Shown piece by piece: positions 1-10,253 of a DNA stretch of 64,000 nucleotides. How positions within the stretch are numbered: the first letter of the stretch is position 1; each line of letters starts with the position of its first letter. The DNA is from Hirsutella rhossiliensis. Its lineage: Eukaryota; Ascomycota; Sordariomycetes; Hypocreales; Ophiocordycipitaceae. The notes beneath the pieces were generated by a model, which worked only from the letters and a program-made list of their open reading frames with translations, searched no databases and was not told the DNA's origin. The DNA lies in assembly GCF_020360975.1 (NCBI RefSeq), contig NW_025408670.1, positions 5,022,001 through 5,086,000 on the forward strand, read 5' to 3'. A program made the position numbers and the translations under genes.

Positions 1-477
1 GGCGAAAGTTGTTGAGCAACTATTCATGCACCCTCCGCATACCGGAGTTCATCTCGTTGTAAATAGAACTCGCATCTATATAATTACCGTACCTCACGAT
101 GAATGAGGGAGCTGACGAGCGTGAACAAGGATGGCGGGAGACACGCCGCTACGAGTCTTCACATGGTACCGGCACATTCCCGACTGCAGGATCGCGAGTC
201 GCGCCTAATTTTCCATTTGGCCGTGACGCCAGTAGACAGCCTACACAAAATCCAGCCATGCCCGTAAACGCCCTCTCGCCCCGGTGAAGCAGCCCGTCCT
301 AGAAAACCAAAGCAAGGTAAGGGGAAGAAATAGCAAGTGAAGTCATCAAGGCGTGCTATATGACTCTGTTGTGCACAGAAGACGTGAGTCGTCAAATGTG
401 CCGGGAAATCAAGTGAGACCTATGAAGCCATCATCAAGAGTATGGTGGTGCCGTGTTGACAAAGGACAAACCACGTA
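1..477. other. Intergenic DNA at the left window edge
   Basis: This stretch lies downstream of the fibrillarin stop codon and runs to the window edge. It should include the fibrillarin 3' UTR. Only short, poorly composed reading frames occur on either strand, and I see no gene, RNA or repeat that I can support. Confidence 0.5.
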
Positions 478-1687
478 TCATGATTGGTGACGTTGATATT
501 CACCGGCAACCAAGCAGTGGTCACGCTCAAAGGGTTCTAGAGACATCTGGTTAGAATTTGACCCCTGACACGATGTGCGGATTGGGAGGCGCGAGGGGCG
601 GGCTCACCGAGCGTCAGCTGGAACTTGGGCTTAATGTGTTCTGCCCTCATCTTGTTGACCTCGTTAGCAAAGACCTCGGCCGGAGGGGCGGTAGAGTCAA
701 TGCAGTTGGCCTTGATGGAGATGAGCACACCGCCGCCAGTCTTGAGGAACCAGTTGGCGTTCATGGCGACGATGCGGGCCTGGTCGGGCTGCGCAACGTC
801 GGCAAAGATGACGTCGACCATGGGCACAATCATGCGGTAGCGGGCAGGCTGGCGGGCGTCCTCGACAATAGGCACGACGTTGGGCCGCTTCGAAGCCATG
901 GCGATGAGATCTCGTCCGGATCGAGACGAGAACTCGACAGCGTAGACATAGCCAGTGGGGCCGACGACGTCGGCAACATGGGAGACGGAGGTGCCCGAAG
1001 CAGCGCCCAGGTAGAGCACACGGGAGCCGGGCCGCATGTAGATCTCGTCGGCGCCACCGGCAATGGCAGCACACAGCTTGCTGCGGAAGGGATTCCACAT
1101 CCGGTACTCGACCTTGGTGGTGGTGGTAGTGCCGTCGTCGTTCTTGACAACCTCGTCATGCTGGATACGCTTCTCGCCGTAGACAGACTCGTTCAGAGCC
1201 ATGTTGCGCGTGGCGATGCCGTCCTCCTTGCCGCCACGGACGACAAAGACACCCGGATGCCGATGGGGTTCCTAGAGTTGGGGCCTGGTTAGAATGGCAA
1301 GAAGCGCAGAGTCCCGAGATCTGCGACAAGGCAGGGGACGAGGGACGTACGACGATGACCTTGGATCCTCCCCTCTGTCCAGGCGCGCCACCTCCTCGGG
1401 GAGCGCCGCGGCCGCCTCGAGGGGCGCCGCGGCCACCTCGAAACCCGCCGCCTCGTCCTCCTGGTGTTCAAGTCAGCGCATCCGATACTCGACAGCAACC
1501 AACGTGGACTCGTACCTCGACCGCCACGACCTCCGCGATCACCGCCAAAACCACCGCGACCGCCGCGACCTCCAAAGCCACCACGATCGCCAAAGCCACC
1601 ACGATCACCAAAGCCACCACGACCACCGCGAGCACCACCTCGCATGCCGCCGCCGCGGGGGGCTCCTCGGGGGGGACCAAATGCCAT
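478..1687 (-). CDS. NOP1: Fibrillarin (box C/D snoRNP 2'-O-methyltransferase)
   Basis: This is the nucleolar rRNA 2'-O-methyltransferase of box C/D snoRNPs, needed for pre-rRNA processing. Four exons are inferred: 1687-1516, 1460-1351, 1271-608 and 536-478, giving 334 aa. Exons 1-2 encode a Gly/Arg-rich domain (residues 1 to about 90) with [16 protein letters not shown] repeats. The join between exons 2 and 3 restores the family signature [20 protein letters not shown], followed by ESVYGEKR. The methyltransferase fold shows the SAM-binding [15 protein letters not shown] and the later [10 protein letters not shown]. The last splice (donor GTGAGC after 608, acceptor CTAG before 536) restores the LEPFERDHC ending. 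Without it the frame runs into intron sequence. The gene diverges from RPL17. Identity is certain; exon ends come from homology and phase. Confidence 0.95.
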
Positions 1688-2395
1688 GACGCTGCGTGCT
1701 TCGGAGAGGAGTCAAGAATGGAAAAGGTTCCGCAACCGCTTCGGGATCTCTTAAAGCCGGGTAGAGAAGAGGTCCTCGACCGCTGTACGGTATGAGAGGG
1801 GGAGAGCTGGCCTGTTGTTGACCTGATCGGTGATGGATGATGACCGCCGCCCTTAGAAGACGAAAAGAAAATTTTAAAGCTTTTTTGCCCTGGGGACCTT
1901 TTTCTGCCGGCCCCACTTCACCATTATTGGCTAATGCTTGAGAAGACCCTGATGTGGACCGACTGTTTTTCCGCAATTGCACATTCATTAATAAGCGTCT
2001 GACATCCACTCCTCAACGGTCACGTGACTTATGCCAAGTCACGAGACTCTGCGAGGCCACACGAACCACTGCGCTGCGCAGTTTGAATTGGGCTCTTGAA
2101 TATGACAGAGACAGCATGGAAAGACATTGAGCGTGTGTCTTACAAAGGATTTTTTTCTACTCAAATCATATCGGTTCGTGTACGTGGGTGTTGGGCTCTG
2201 TGACGGCTTTTTCTCGTCGGGCGACTGTCTGAGTTTGCTGTGCGCTGACTGGCCAGGGCAGTCAAGCCCTAGTCACTCCCCGTAGCGGTAAGCGAGGCCC
2301 GGCCCCAGCGCCCTGGAGTGGGAGTTCTGAATTTCCTCAACTCCAGTCTGCGAACTTGTGTCGTCGAACCAGTCACCCACCACCAAACCGTCAAG
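1688..2395. promoter_or_regulatory. Shared divergent upstream region of NOP1 and RPL17
   Basis: These 708 bp separate the start codons of fibrillarin (leftward) and ribosomal protein L17 (rightward). A perfect 10-bp palindrome GTCACGTGAC lies at 2019-2028; its CACGTG core is a known binding word for Cbf1-type bHLH factors, which act at many fungal ribosomal-protein promoters. Both genes are growth-regulated elsewhere, so a common bidirectional control region is a reasonable inference. No transcription start is visible. Confidence 0.55.
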
Positions 2396-3293
2396 ATGGT
2401 GAGTTGTGCCCCGCCGCATTGCAGATTTCAAGGAGGAGAGACTCGATCGACGGCTGCTGCACGGTTTCGAATGCTCCCGAAGCGCTCCAACAAACGGAAA
2501 CTGACTTCTGCCTATTTTGCACCAGGTCCGATACGCCGCGACCGAGATCCAGCCCTCCAAGTCGGCCCGCGCCCGCGGCTCCTACCTGCGAGTCTCCTTC
2601 AAGAACACCCGCGAGACCGCCCAGGCCATCAACGGCTGGAAACTCCAGCGCGCCGTTGCCTTCCTCGAGAATGTCAAGGAGCACAAGGAGGCCGTCCCCA
2701 TGCGACGATATGCTGGCAGCACCGGACGCTGCGCCCAAGGTACGAGGGAACATTGGCAACACCGGAAGCACATGCGTTTTCTCGAGAGCGAATCGTCAAT
2801 ATTGGCTCATCGCGCGATGCACCATGTTTTCGTCAAAGTGGGCGACGGGCAGCGGCTGACGGGATCATGATACGCAGGCAAGCAGTTCGGTGTTTCCAAG
2901 GCCCGGTGGCCCCTCAAGTCGGCCCAGTTCCTGCTGGACCTCCTGAAGAACGCCGAGGCCAACGCGGATGCCAAAGGCCTCGACACCGGTGCCCTGATTG
3001 TCAAGCACATCCAGGTCAACCAGGCCCCCAAGCAGCGCCGCCGAACATACCGTGCCCACGGTCGCGTACGTCGAATCCATCCAATCCCTGCTTGGAGGAC
3101 GTGGAAGGATTCTTGGCTAACTGGGCTTTGACAGATCAACCCCTACATGTCGAACCCCTGCCACATCGAGCTGATCCTGACCGAGGGCGACGAGGTGGTG
3201 CAGAAGTCGGACCAGGTCGTCGGCCGCGAGCAGCTGCGACTCAACTCGAGGCAGCGCGGCGCCCGTGTCCGCCAGGCCATCACCGCCGCATAG
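2396..3293 (+). CDS. RPL17: 60S ribosomal protein L17 (uL22)
   Basis: This is a structural protein of the large ribosomal subunit that lines the exit tunnel. Four exons are inferred: 2396-2398, 2526-2739, 2878-3065 and 3135-3293, giving 187 aa, the normal size. Exon 1 is just the ATG, directly followed by the donor GTGAGT; the second exon starts [19 protein letters not shown]. Recognisable uL22 blocks are [34 protein letters not shown] and [20 protein letters not shown]. The C-terminal region contains HIELILTE. All introns have GT..AG ends and keep phase. The start is fixed because the exon-2 frame has no usable earlier ATG. Confidence 0.95.
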
Positions 3294-4240
3294 ACGAAAA
3301 GGGGCGTTGCAGGGGGTAGGGAGGAATGGTTTTCTGGACGTCGACATGTTTTCGGGGTGATGGGTCGCTTTTCATCTCGTGGTGTATGGCAGGCTACGGC
3401 GGGAGCATGGCATTACAAGGGAAAGTTGGCGTGCAAGTTTTCTCTTTTCCTTGCGAGGATTCTTGACGAAATTTCAAAAAGGAACAAACAAAGAACCCCA
3501 CGCAGCCGGTGCAACCAACCAGACATCTCTGTCTGCGGCATAAGTCCAATGTGGAACTGCACGTCGACTTCAAAGCTCGGCTCTGCGATAATGGCCATGC
3601 GGCGGGGCCACCGAAGCCGTCATTCATCCTGAGCAAGCTTTCCTCGATGCTGCTCATGGGCCAAGCTGTCCTGGGCGGGAGTACGGCAACCGATGTGATG
3701 CTCGGCGCACAGGCCAACAGACGTGAACTGCCCAGTCTGACAGACAGTTCTTTTTGGGAAGCTGTTCTTCTGACCTCGAGCTACTACCGTACTGCATCGT
3801 AGTATATCTATCACTGCCTGGCGCATCATATTGTGCTACAGACTTCATCTGCTCAAATAGAAACATCACACCAGCTCTGTGGTCACCCATTGCCTTGACC
3901 TCGGTTTTCCTACCCATCTATCCATCTCTCGCCGAGCATTATACAGTAACAAAGGGTATCTCTTGACGTCAAGCTAGGGTGTCATAATCTAGGGGCTTTT
4001 CCCCTTCCTATTCCTCAAGATCCTAATTCTTTCACACCCCCTTCCAGATGATTACGCTGGTAAACCGCACTGCGGCACTAGGCGCACAAGGAAAGTCTTG
4101 TCTTCCCGCGCGGGTTTCCCTAGAGTCGAAGTCTTTACCATCGTAGAGCCAGGAGAATGAAAGCGTCGCTCCCGAGACCAGAAGTCTGCAGATCCTGTTT
4201 CTGGAGGCTCAGCAAAATAGCGAGGGCATGTAAGCCGAAA
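3294..4240. other. Convergent intergenic region RPL17 / F-box gene
   Basis: This stretch of about 950 bp lies between two converging stop codons and should hold both 3' UTRs. Reading frames on both strands are short, overlap each other and show no family motif. I see no RNA gene or repeat. Confidence 0.5.
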
Positions 4241-6864
4241 TCAGCGTCCAGGATCAAGCTCGATAACACCGGAAAAGCGACCCAAGCCAGGATGCTCTAT
4301 GCCATCGGCGAGGGCATCCTCAATGGTTCGCTCGTCGTAAACATTTTCCCAGCCCATGACCATGCCGAACGTAGACTCCAGAGTCACCAGTTCGTGCGGA
4401 TGAATGTAAGGAATAATCAGTCCCAGTCTCTTATCCCCGCACCGCTGCATCTGATAGATCAACTCTTCGCCGTCAATGATGTTCATATTTGGCAAGATTG
4501 ACGCGTTTGGCGGTATGAGGGATCGCGACTTGATGTAAGCAAGGTCGACGGCCGCGTAGCCGCACGACTTGAACGATAATGACTTCAGCCGGTAACGGCT
4601 CTGGTCAGAAGTCAGTCGATGGGTATTGGGCAGATACTTGGACAAGGCCTCGAGATGTGCCCAGGAGGCCTGGCCGTTGTTGCTTTCCGGGACCTGCTGC
4701 TGCTGAGGCTTGAAGCTTGGCGAGAAGTGCTCCATGAGTCCAGGCCATGACATCAATCCCGGTTGTTCAGTTGTCGGCTGGGCATTCTGAGCCGGGTCAA
4801 GGGCCTGAGCCGGGTCGAAGGCCTGATTGTCGTTGGCGCCAGGGGCCACTGGCAAGGGAGCCGGGACTAGGCCTGTGCCACCAGGCATCCCATTGTGCAC
4901 CAGGTCGCTGAAACTAACATGCCCGGGCCCATAGTAGACAAGGGTGGAGTGGCGCAGGAACTGCGCGATCGAAGCCTGCCGGACAGCGGTGGGAGGGCCT
5001 GAGAGCGAGACCGACTCCAACTCGAGCTTCTCCAACGACGAGAGCGCCATTTGCCGGACTGTCTGCAGCAGGACGTGGGGTGGGGCCCAGCAGTTCTTGA
5101 GCGACAGGTGCAAGGCGTGGGGGAGACAAAGAAGCTGGTCCAGGTGGTCCGTGAGCCCCGTGGTAGCTGTCATGAAGTCGGTGGTTTCGAAGAAGGGGGC
5201 AGGCAGGATGTGCATATTGCGGTAGCGGAAGCCAGGTGCCAGCTCGCCGCCGCAGATCCACTCGAAATGGATGCTCTCAATGTTTGGTTGCTTGCCGATG
5301 TAGTCGTTGAGCAGTCTGAAGGCCTTGCCAACCGCGTGGACGGGAGACACGGGCCTGTCTTGGACAAACCCCGGGGTCGACACGGCAACTGACCTCCAAT
5401 CGGCGATGACGCCCAGAAACACGTTCTTGAGGCTCGGGATACTGCCCCAGAGGTCATCGCGGCACAAGATGTGGAGATGGCTGCTTGGGATCTTGGCAAT
5501 GGTCAGGGTGGTGACGTTTGTGAAGCACCCAAGCGCGGCATTGTCAATCAGGCCGATGACGTAGGACTGAATCATGGCGCGATGTGCCCACTCGAGCTCG
5601 AGAAGCATCTCCCTCTGAGCCATGGTGAGGTCGGCCGGGATGAGGGGACGGGTGGAAGGGCGGTCCGGTGTGCCGAGAAGGCGAGTGTAAATTTGTTCCA
5701 GCTTGCGGACGGGGGTCGATCTGCCGTCAAGGTCAATCGTTTCCACTGTGGTGCCTTCGGTGTTGAGCATGAGGCGAAGGGCGTTTTGAACCTGCTCATC
5801 GCCGACATAGCCGGCGTCGATGAGCATCTTGAGTAGGGTCAGGCGCTTAACCGTGGTGAAGGGGCCCTGGACAGAGTATGCGGGATCCAATCCAGAGTGG
5901 CTCGGGTTGCCGAGGGCGACTAGGGACCTGTTGGCAGCGCCAGACAGGGCGGGCTCGGAGCGCCAGTCCCGAGTGGCAAAGACCGGGTGCCGGACGGCGG
6001 CGCTCCGGGCGACGCAGTCGGGGCCGAAGAGAAAGCCGAGGCCGGCGTCACAGCAGAGTCCGAGGTTCCTGACCTTTGTGAGGCAACGGAGAGCCTCCCT
6101 CATGCAGCCGGTCTCATCGGCGGTGCGTTCGATGTCCTCGAGGTCGTGATAGCGGCGATAGTCATCGTGAGGCCAGCGGTAGATGCCCCAGAAGGACGGG
6201 ACGGCCCTTTGGACCGTCTTGATGGGCGGATAGGCGAGCAAGTCCTCGTCGACTTCGAGGGAGAGGGCGAAGCGAAGAATGTGGGGGCCAAAGGAGTGAA
6301 AGATGCGCATGCCGTCCAAGAGGAGCTTGGGCTTGCTGGCGGCGGGGCCACCGTTTCTATGGTTGGGGTAGGAGTAGAGCTCGGCCTTGAAGGGAACGAC
6401 GACGTTGCGAAAGTATTGGGCCGACACACTGATTTCGAACTCGCGGCAGACTAGGCGCAGGGACTTGACCTCGGCCCGCGAGAGGTACGAGGTGATGAGC
6501 TCGAAGATCTCGACGGGGATTCGTCCCATGGGCCAGTCGGGAGGAGAGGCTGCATTGGGGGGTTCAGGTCAGTTGGGGTCCGTGACGACGAGTTTGGGCG
6601 ACAGCTGGCTGCACTTGCAATGCCGGCAGAGAGATCTGGATGATGATGATACGATGGAGAAGAGAGGATGGAGAGGATGGCCGGGTGGGCAATTGATTGT
6701 ATTTTTAGCGACTGATGGCATCGGCGGGGAGAGAGGGGGGTTGGAATGCAAGGGTCCGGGAGGGTCTTGTCTCTCGGCTCGAAGCCACGAGTCGCTCACT
6801 CACCTTGAGGAGGAGGAGGAGGAGGAGTCGTTTTCTCTGCGGAACATGCCGGCATCTCGCCCCC

Positions 6865-6895
<31 letters not shown>

Positions 6896-6996
6896 GTCTC
6901 GGCCGTGGCTCCATGGTGCTCGGGTTCGGCCGCTGCCTCTTCGACGCCGATACTGCCGCTGCTGGCACGGCGTCGATGCGAGGATGGGTCCGGCAT
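4241..6996 (-). CDS. F-box protein, probable SCF substrate receptor
   Basis: A long exon (6549-4241) contains an F-box just after its internal ATG at 6529: RIPVEIFELITSYLSRAEVK, then SLRLVCREFE. The following roughly 700 residues have scattered leucine-rich stretches, as in fungal F-box proteins with undefined ligand regions, so it probably recruits substrates to an SCF ubiquitin ligase. I extend it upstream with exon 6996-6804: donor GTGAGT and acceptor ATGCAG (intron 6803-6550, 254 nt) keep the frame and give 833 aa. The added N-terminus has poly-Gln (a CAG run at 6866-6891) and poly-Pro. A still earlier in-frame ATG lies at 7065. If the upstream exon is wrong, the protein is 762 aa from 6529. 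The substrate is unknown. Confidence 0.8.
6866..6891. repeat. (CTG)n trinucleotide run
   Basis: About nine CTG/CAG units lie in the proposed first exon of the F-box gene, where they would encode poly-glutamine on the minus strand. A length difference between isolates would be likely. Confidence 0.8.
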
Positions 6997-7819
6997 GGTT
7001 CGGTGAATGAGCTGCCAGCGCTGCAGCCGAGCGAGACCGGCGCGGGTTGCTGGTAGCGGAAGCATTGCTAGGCCTTGGCGACGGAGCGGGCGAGGCCTCC
7101 ACTTTATAGAGGATGGGTTAGTGGCTCCCCCGCCTCTTCAGTTCATCCGAGGACTCCTTTTTCCCAGCACGCTCGTGCGTAGATGTGCTGTGCGAGGAAG
7201 AGGGTGTGGTCATGTGTGCGAGAAGGAACTGGCTTTGCTGCTCAGGCTGGCCGGTAGGGCCTATATGTAAACGAGCAAACAGCTGCCCGGCGGGGTAGTC
7301 GATTCGCCTTGGATTCCTATAGGCGTCCCTGGATAGGTGCTACCCCAGGCCTACTGCCCCTTTTTGGATCGAGACGGCAGGCGCAGTGACACTCATATTG
7401 TCCGTCCAAGTCATTGAGTGCACGTGCAGCCAGTCGCTTTCTCCGGTTGGCAGTCACCCGATGCCGAATGGTGGGCGGTGTGCTTCGTCGTGCTCCGGCG
7501 TTGCGTCTCACCGAAAGTGGTGTCTTGTACGGATACCGAGTACGAAGTACCTCGCGAGTACTCCATCGCTTCTTCGCCCATCAGCCCTTCATCAATCATC
7601 ATTTTTGACCCTTCCCGCACCTTCAATGACGAAAGCCACTCCGTTTTCTCTCGAGACTGATCATCGAAATGCTCTAATCTACTAGAAATAGGTCCACATA
7701 CAGACTCCAAGAGTCGAGACCAAATCATATGTACAAAAAAAGGCGAAAAAAGGGGGGAGGGGACGGATTAAACGACGACAACCAATTCGGCCGGCAGACA
7801 AGCGGGCTGCATTTCTCTC
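6997..7819. other. Intergenic region upstream of the F-box gene
   Basis: This lies between the F-box gene start and the stop codon of the DUF3455 gene, both on the minus strand. It should hold the F-box promoter and the DUF3455 3' UTR. It contains an A/G-rich stretch near 7730-7765. No coding unit is supported. Confidence 0.5.
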
Positions 7820-8906
7820 TCAATCAAATCGCCACTCCCCCTCGTCTTCGTCATCGCTCCCGTCCTCCCATTCGCTCCCGTTGTTCGGCTCGCTCTCATC
7901 GTCCCATTCGCTCTCGTTCTCCCACTCGCTCGCGTTCTCCCATTCGCTTGCGTTCTTCGGCTCGCTCCCATCGTCTCCCCCTTGCTGGTCGCCGACTTCA
8001 CCCTGCCAGAACCAGTATCTGCACACCAATTCGTCAGCGCCCAGAGCCAAGCAACGACGAAGCCATACTCGGCAGGGAAAACTCACACTGCAGCGTACGG
8101 CACTTCAAACGTCGCCGGCATGCCCTCGCAAGTTGCCGGAGGGCTGCCTCCTGCTGTCGTCACCCGGTAGACCTCCTTGATGCCGCCCGTGGTCCCCCCT
8201 TCCTTGGTCCTCAGCCGCAGCCACGTCACGGCCTTTTCGCCCAATTGGCCCGTCGCCGCCGTTGGGGGCGCATTGACGGAGCTGTCCTTGGTGCACCGCG
8301 CCTCGCCAATGTCCAGCGACGGCGTGTCCAAGTTGAAGAATGCCGTCGAGCTGTCGGTGAAATAGTGGACACCCGACCTGGCCAGAACCCTGGCGCCGTC
8401 CCGCGCCGCCCCGCTGCCCTCCTCCAGCCGGACTGCCGTGCTCGGTACCCGCTCCAGGAGTTCGGGGCTCAGGGCGGCCACGCAGCTGGCGTTGAAGAGC
8501 GTCGCCACTGCGCCGCCCGCTTTCGGCACCGCGTCCGCCTTGCCAGCATCGCACGTGTAGTTTTGCGTTCCACGCCCGACGGCCACGTGTCGAACCGTCA
8601 GTCCCTCTGCCGGCGCGGGCAGTCCGTCGACGCCTACTGTACATCTGCGTAAGTCGGAGGGATCGCAAAGGGAGATGCCAAAATCGACTGTTTGCACTCA
8701 CCTGACGGCATCTGTGCCTTTGACAAATCACATCCCGAGGGAGCAGATAGGAGCTCGGTTGCCTCGACTTTGGCGGCGATGATATCAAAGTATGCCGACA
8801 GCGAGCCGACGCCATTGGCCTGGTGCGTCAGACCCAGCCCGGGAAATGTCGGCGCCGCCCGAGCCACCACGGCCAAAGTAGACGCAAGAATCGTCGATGG
8901 ATGCAT
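7820..8906 (-). CDS. Secreted DUF3455-family protein with acidic hexapeptide-repeat tail
   Basis: Three exons are inferred: 8906-8702, 8636-8087 and 8018-7820, giving 317 aa. The start MHPSTILASTLAVVARAAP looks like a signal peptide. The middle shows features I associate with DUF3455: HVAVGRGTQNYTCD, then GAVATLFNASC and HYFTDSSTAFFNLDT, closing with VPYAAVYWFWQGEVGDQQ, which is restored only by the second splice. Family members are often mislabelled malate dehydrogenase; no enzymatic activity is established to my knowledge. Exon 3 then encodes six tandem hexapeptides (SEPKNA, SEWENA, SEWENE, SEWDDE, SEPNNG, SEWEDG) and a very acidic end. Paired cysteines and the signal peptide suggest an extracellular or wall protein. 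The first acceptor (TGTACAG, 8637-8643) was chosen because it alone keeps phase. Confidence 0.82.
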
Positions 8907-10253
8907 TCTGGGGCGCGAGCAAGCTCGAGTGCCGAGATTTGGCGCTGCTTGAGCTGATTTGAGACAATTGCACAGCTCGAAGAAAATGGACGCCCAATTC
9001 ACGCCTTGTGTTCTTCCACAGCAGGGAAACGAATATCAGGGAGACATCGGCCGCAATATGGCGCACGTGCCGGCCGAGTTGAGCAGAACCGTTGCCTGTT
9101 CGCAGAAGTTGCACATGAGAGAGCGGACGCATCGCGTCTAATATGATGCGCCTCATCCCATGCTCGATGGCTGCGAATGCCCGGCAACCAGCCGCCCCAG
9201 CCGCCCAGCGTCGGGCGTACTTGGAGCGAGGTCGAGGAGCTCCCTCATCATTGGTCGGCTGGCCAAGCCGCTGATGGGCCGAGTAGGGCCTCGTCATGTA
9301 CGCAGCCGCCTGGTCCAATGAAGGCCTCGCGCCGTGCGTGGCTAGGCAGGTCGGCCGAGAGGCCATCACCGCCGGCGGCCAGGGCGCTTACGGATGGTGG
9401 CATCCAATGGCGCCGTTGCGACCCGAGATCCTGGAATAGATCCAGATTGTGTGCGTCAGCTGGATCGACCATGCCTATTAATAGGCGTTTATTTTGAGCA
9501 AGAGCCGGCCTCGCTACCGTGCGGGACTGGACATTGGCCACTGCCGCTCGACTTTTGTATTGCAGAGGTCAAGCAATGGCGGCATCAATCCTCGTTCGTT
9601 CTGAACCTCATCCCTCCAATCTGCCGAATCTCGACGTTGGCGTTCTCTGCAACCGGACTCGCCAATGCCTAATTGCCGATGCAGCCCTTTTACAACCTGT
9701 CCTCGACATGTCACAGCGGCACTCACTTCGTTTCGGCTTGCGGGCACAATGTCTGCGATTGAATGTCCCAACCACACCGAGCAAACCTGTGGCGCACGAG
9801 TAAACGAATTATTCCAAGAAGATATGCGCTCTCAACAATGTCATTGTTCATCAGTTCGGAAATGACGACATAATCCCCTTCCTGCGCCCTTCCGTGATGG
9901 GGACACGAAACGGCCATCGGACTGATGACCTGCCAGCCAAGGTTTGGAGCGCATCATGGTGCATTCACGGGCTGCCATCTCTCAGTGTGGATTGACCCGC
10001 GAGAAATTCAAGCACCTGTGTCTATCCAGCCCGCTGCTCGCATTCCGCATCCTCTCGGTCAAGGCACGGGATGGCATACTCGCTATAACCTCTTTGAATC
10101 TCCTATCGAACAATGCGAGTTGAAACAGCACACATCCTCTAGTAATGTTAACGCTATTTATAAGTACACGACGTACAAAAGCAGACGACATGGTTGCGTC
10201 AACCGCCGAGAACGCTAAGGAGGGCTCAAACCGCGGCCCGTTGCAATATGCCG
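8907..10253. other. Intergenic region between the DUF3455 gene and COY1
   Basis: About 1.35 kb covers the DUF3455 promoter and the COY1 3' side. Several reading frames of 90-190 codons overlap on both strands, but none shows a domain, signal peptide or consistent exon structure. I see nothing else to annotate. Confidence 0.45.

Noticed and set aside
537..1202. Fibrillarin ending at 537 with a QSAHRVRG C-terminus
   Set aside because: That ending is intron read-through; splicing to 536-478 restores the conserved EPFERDHC end.
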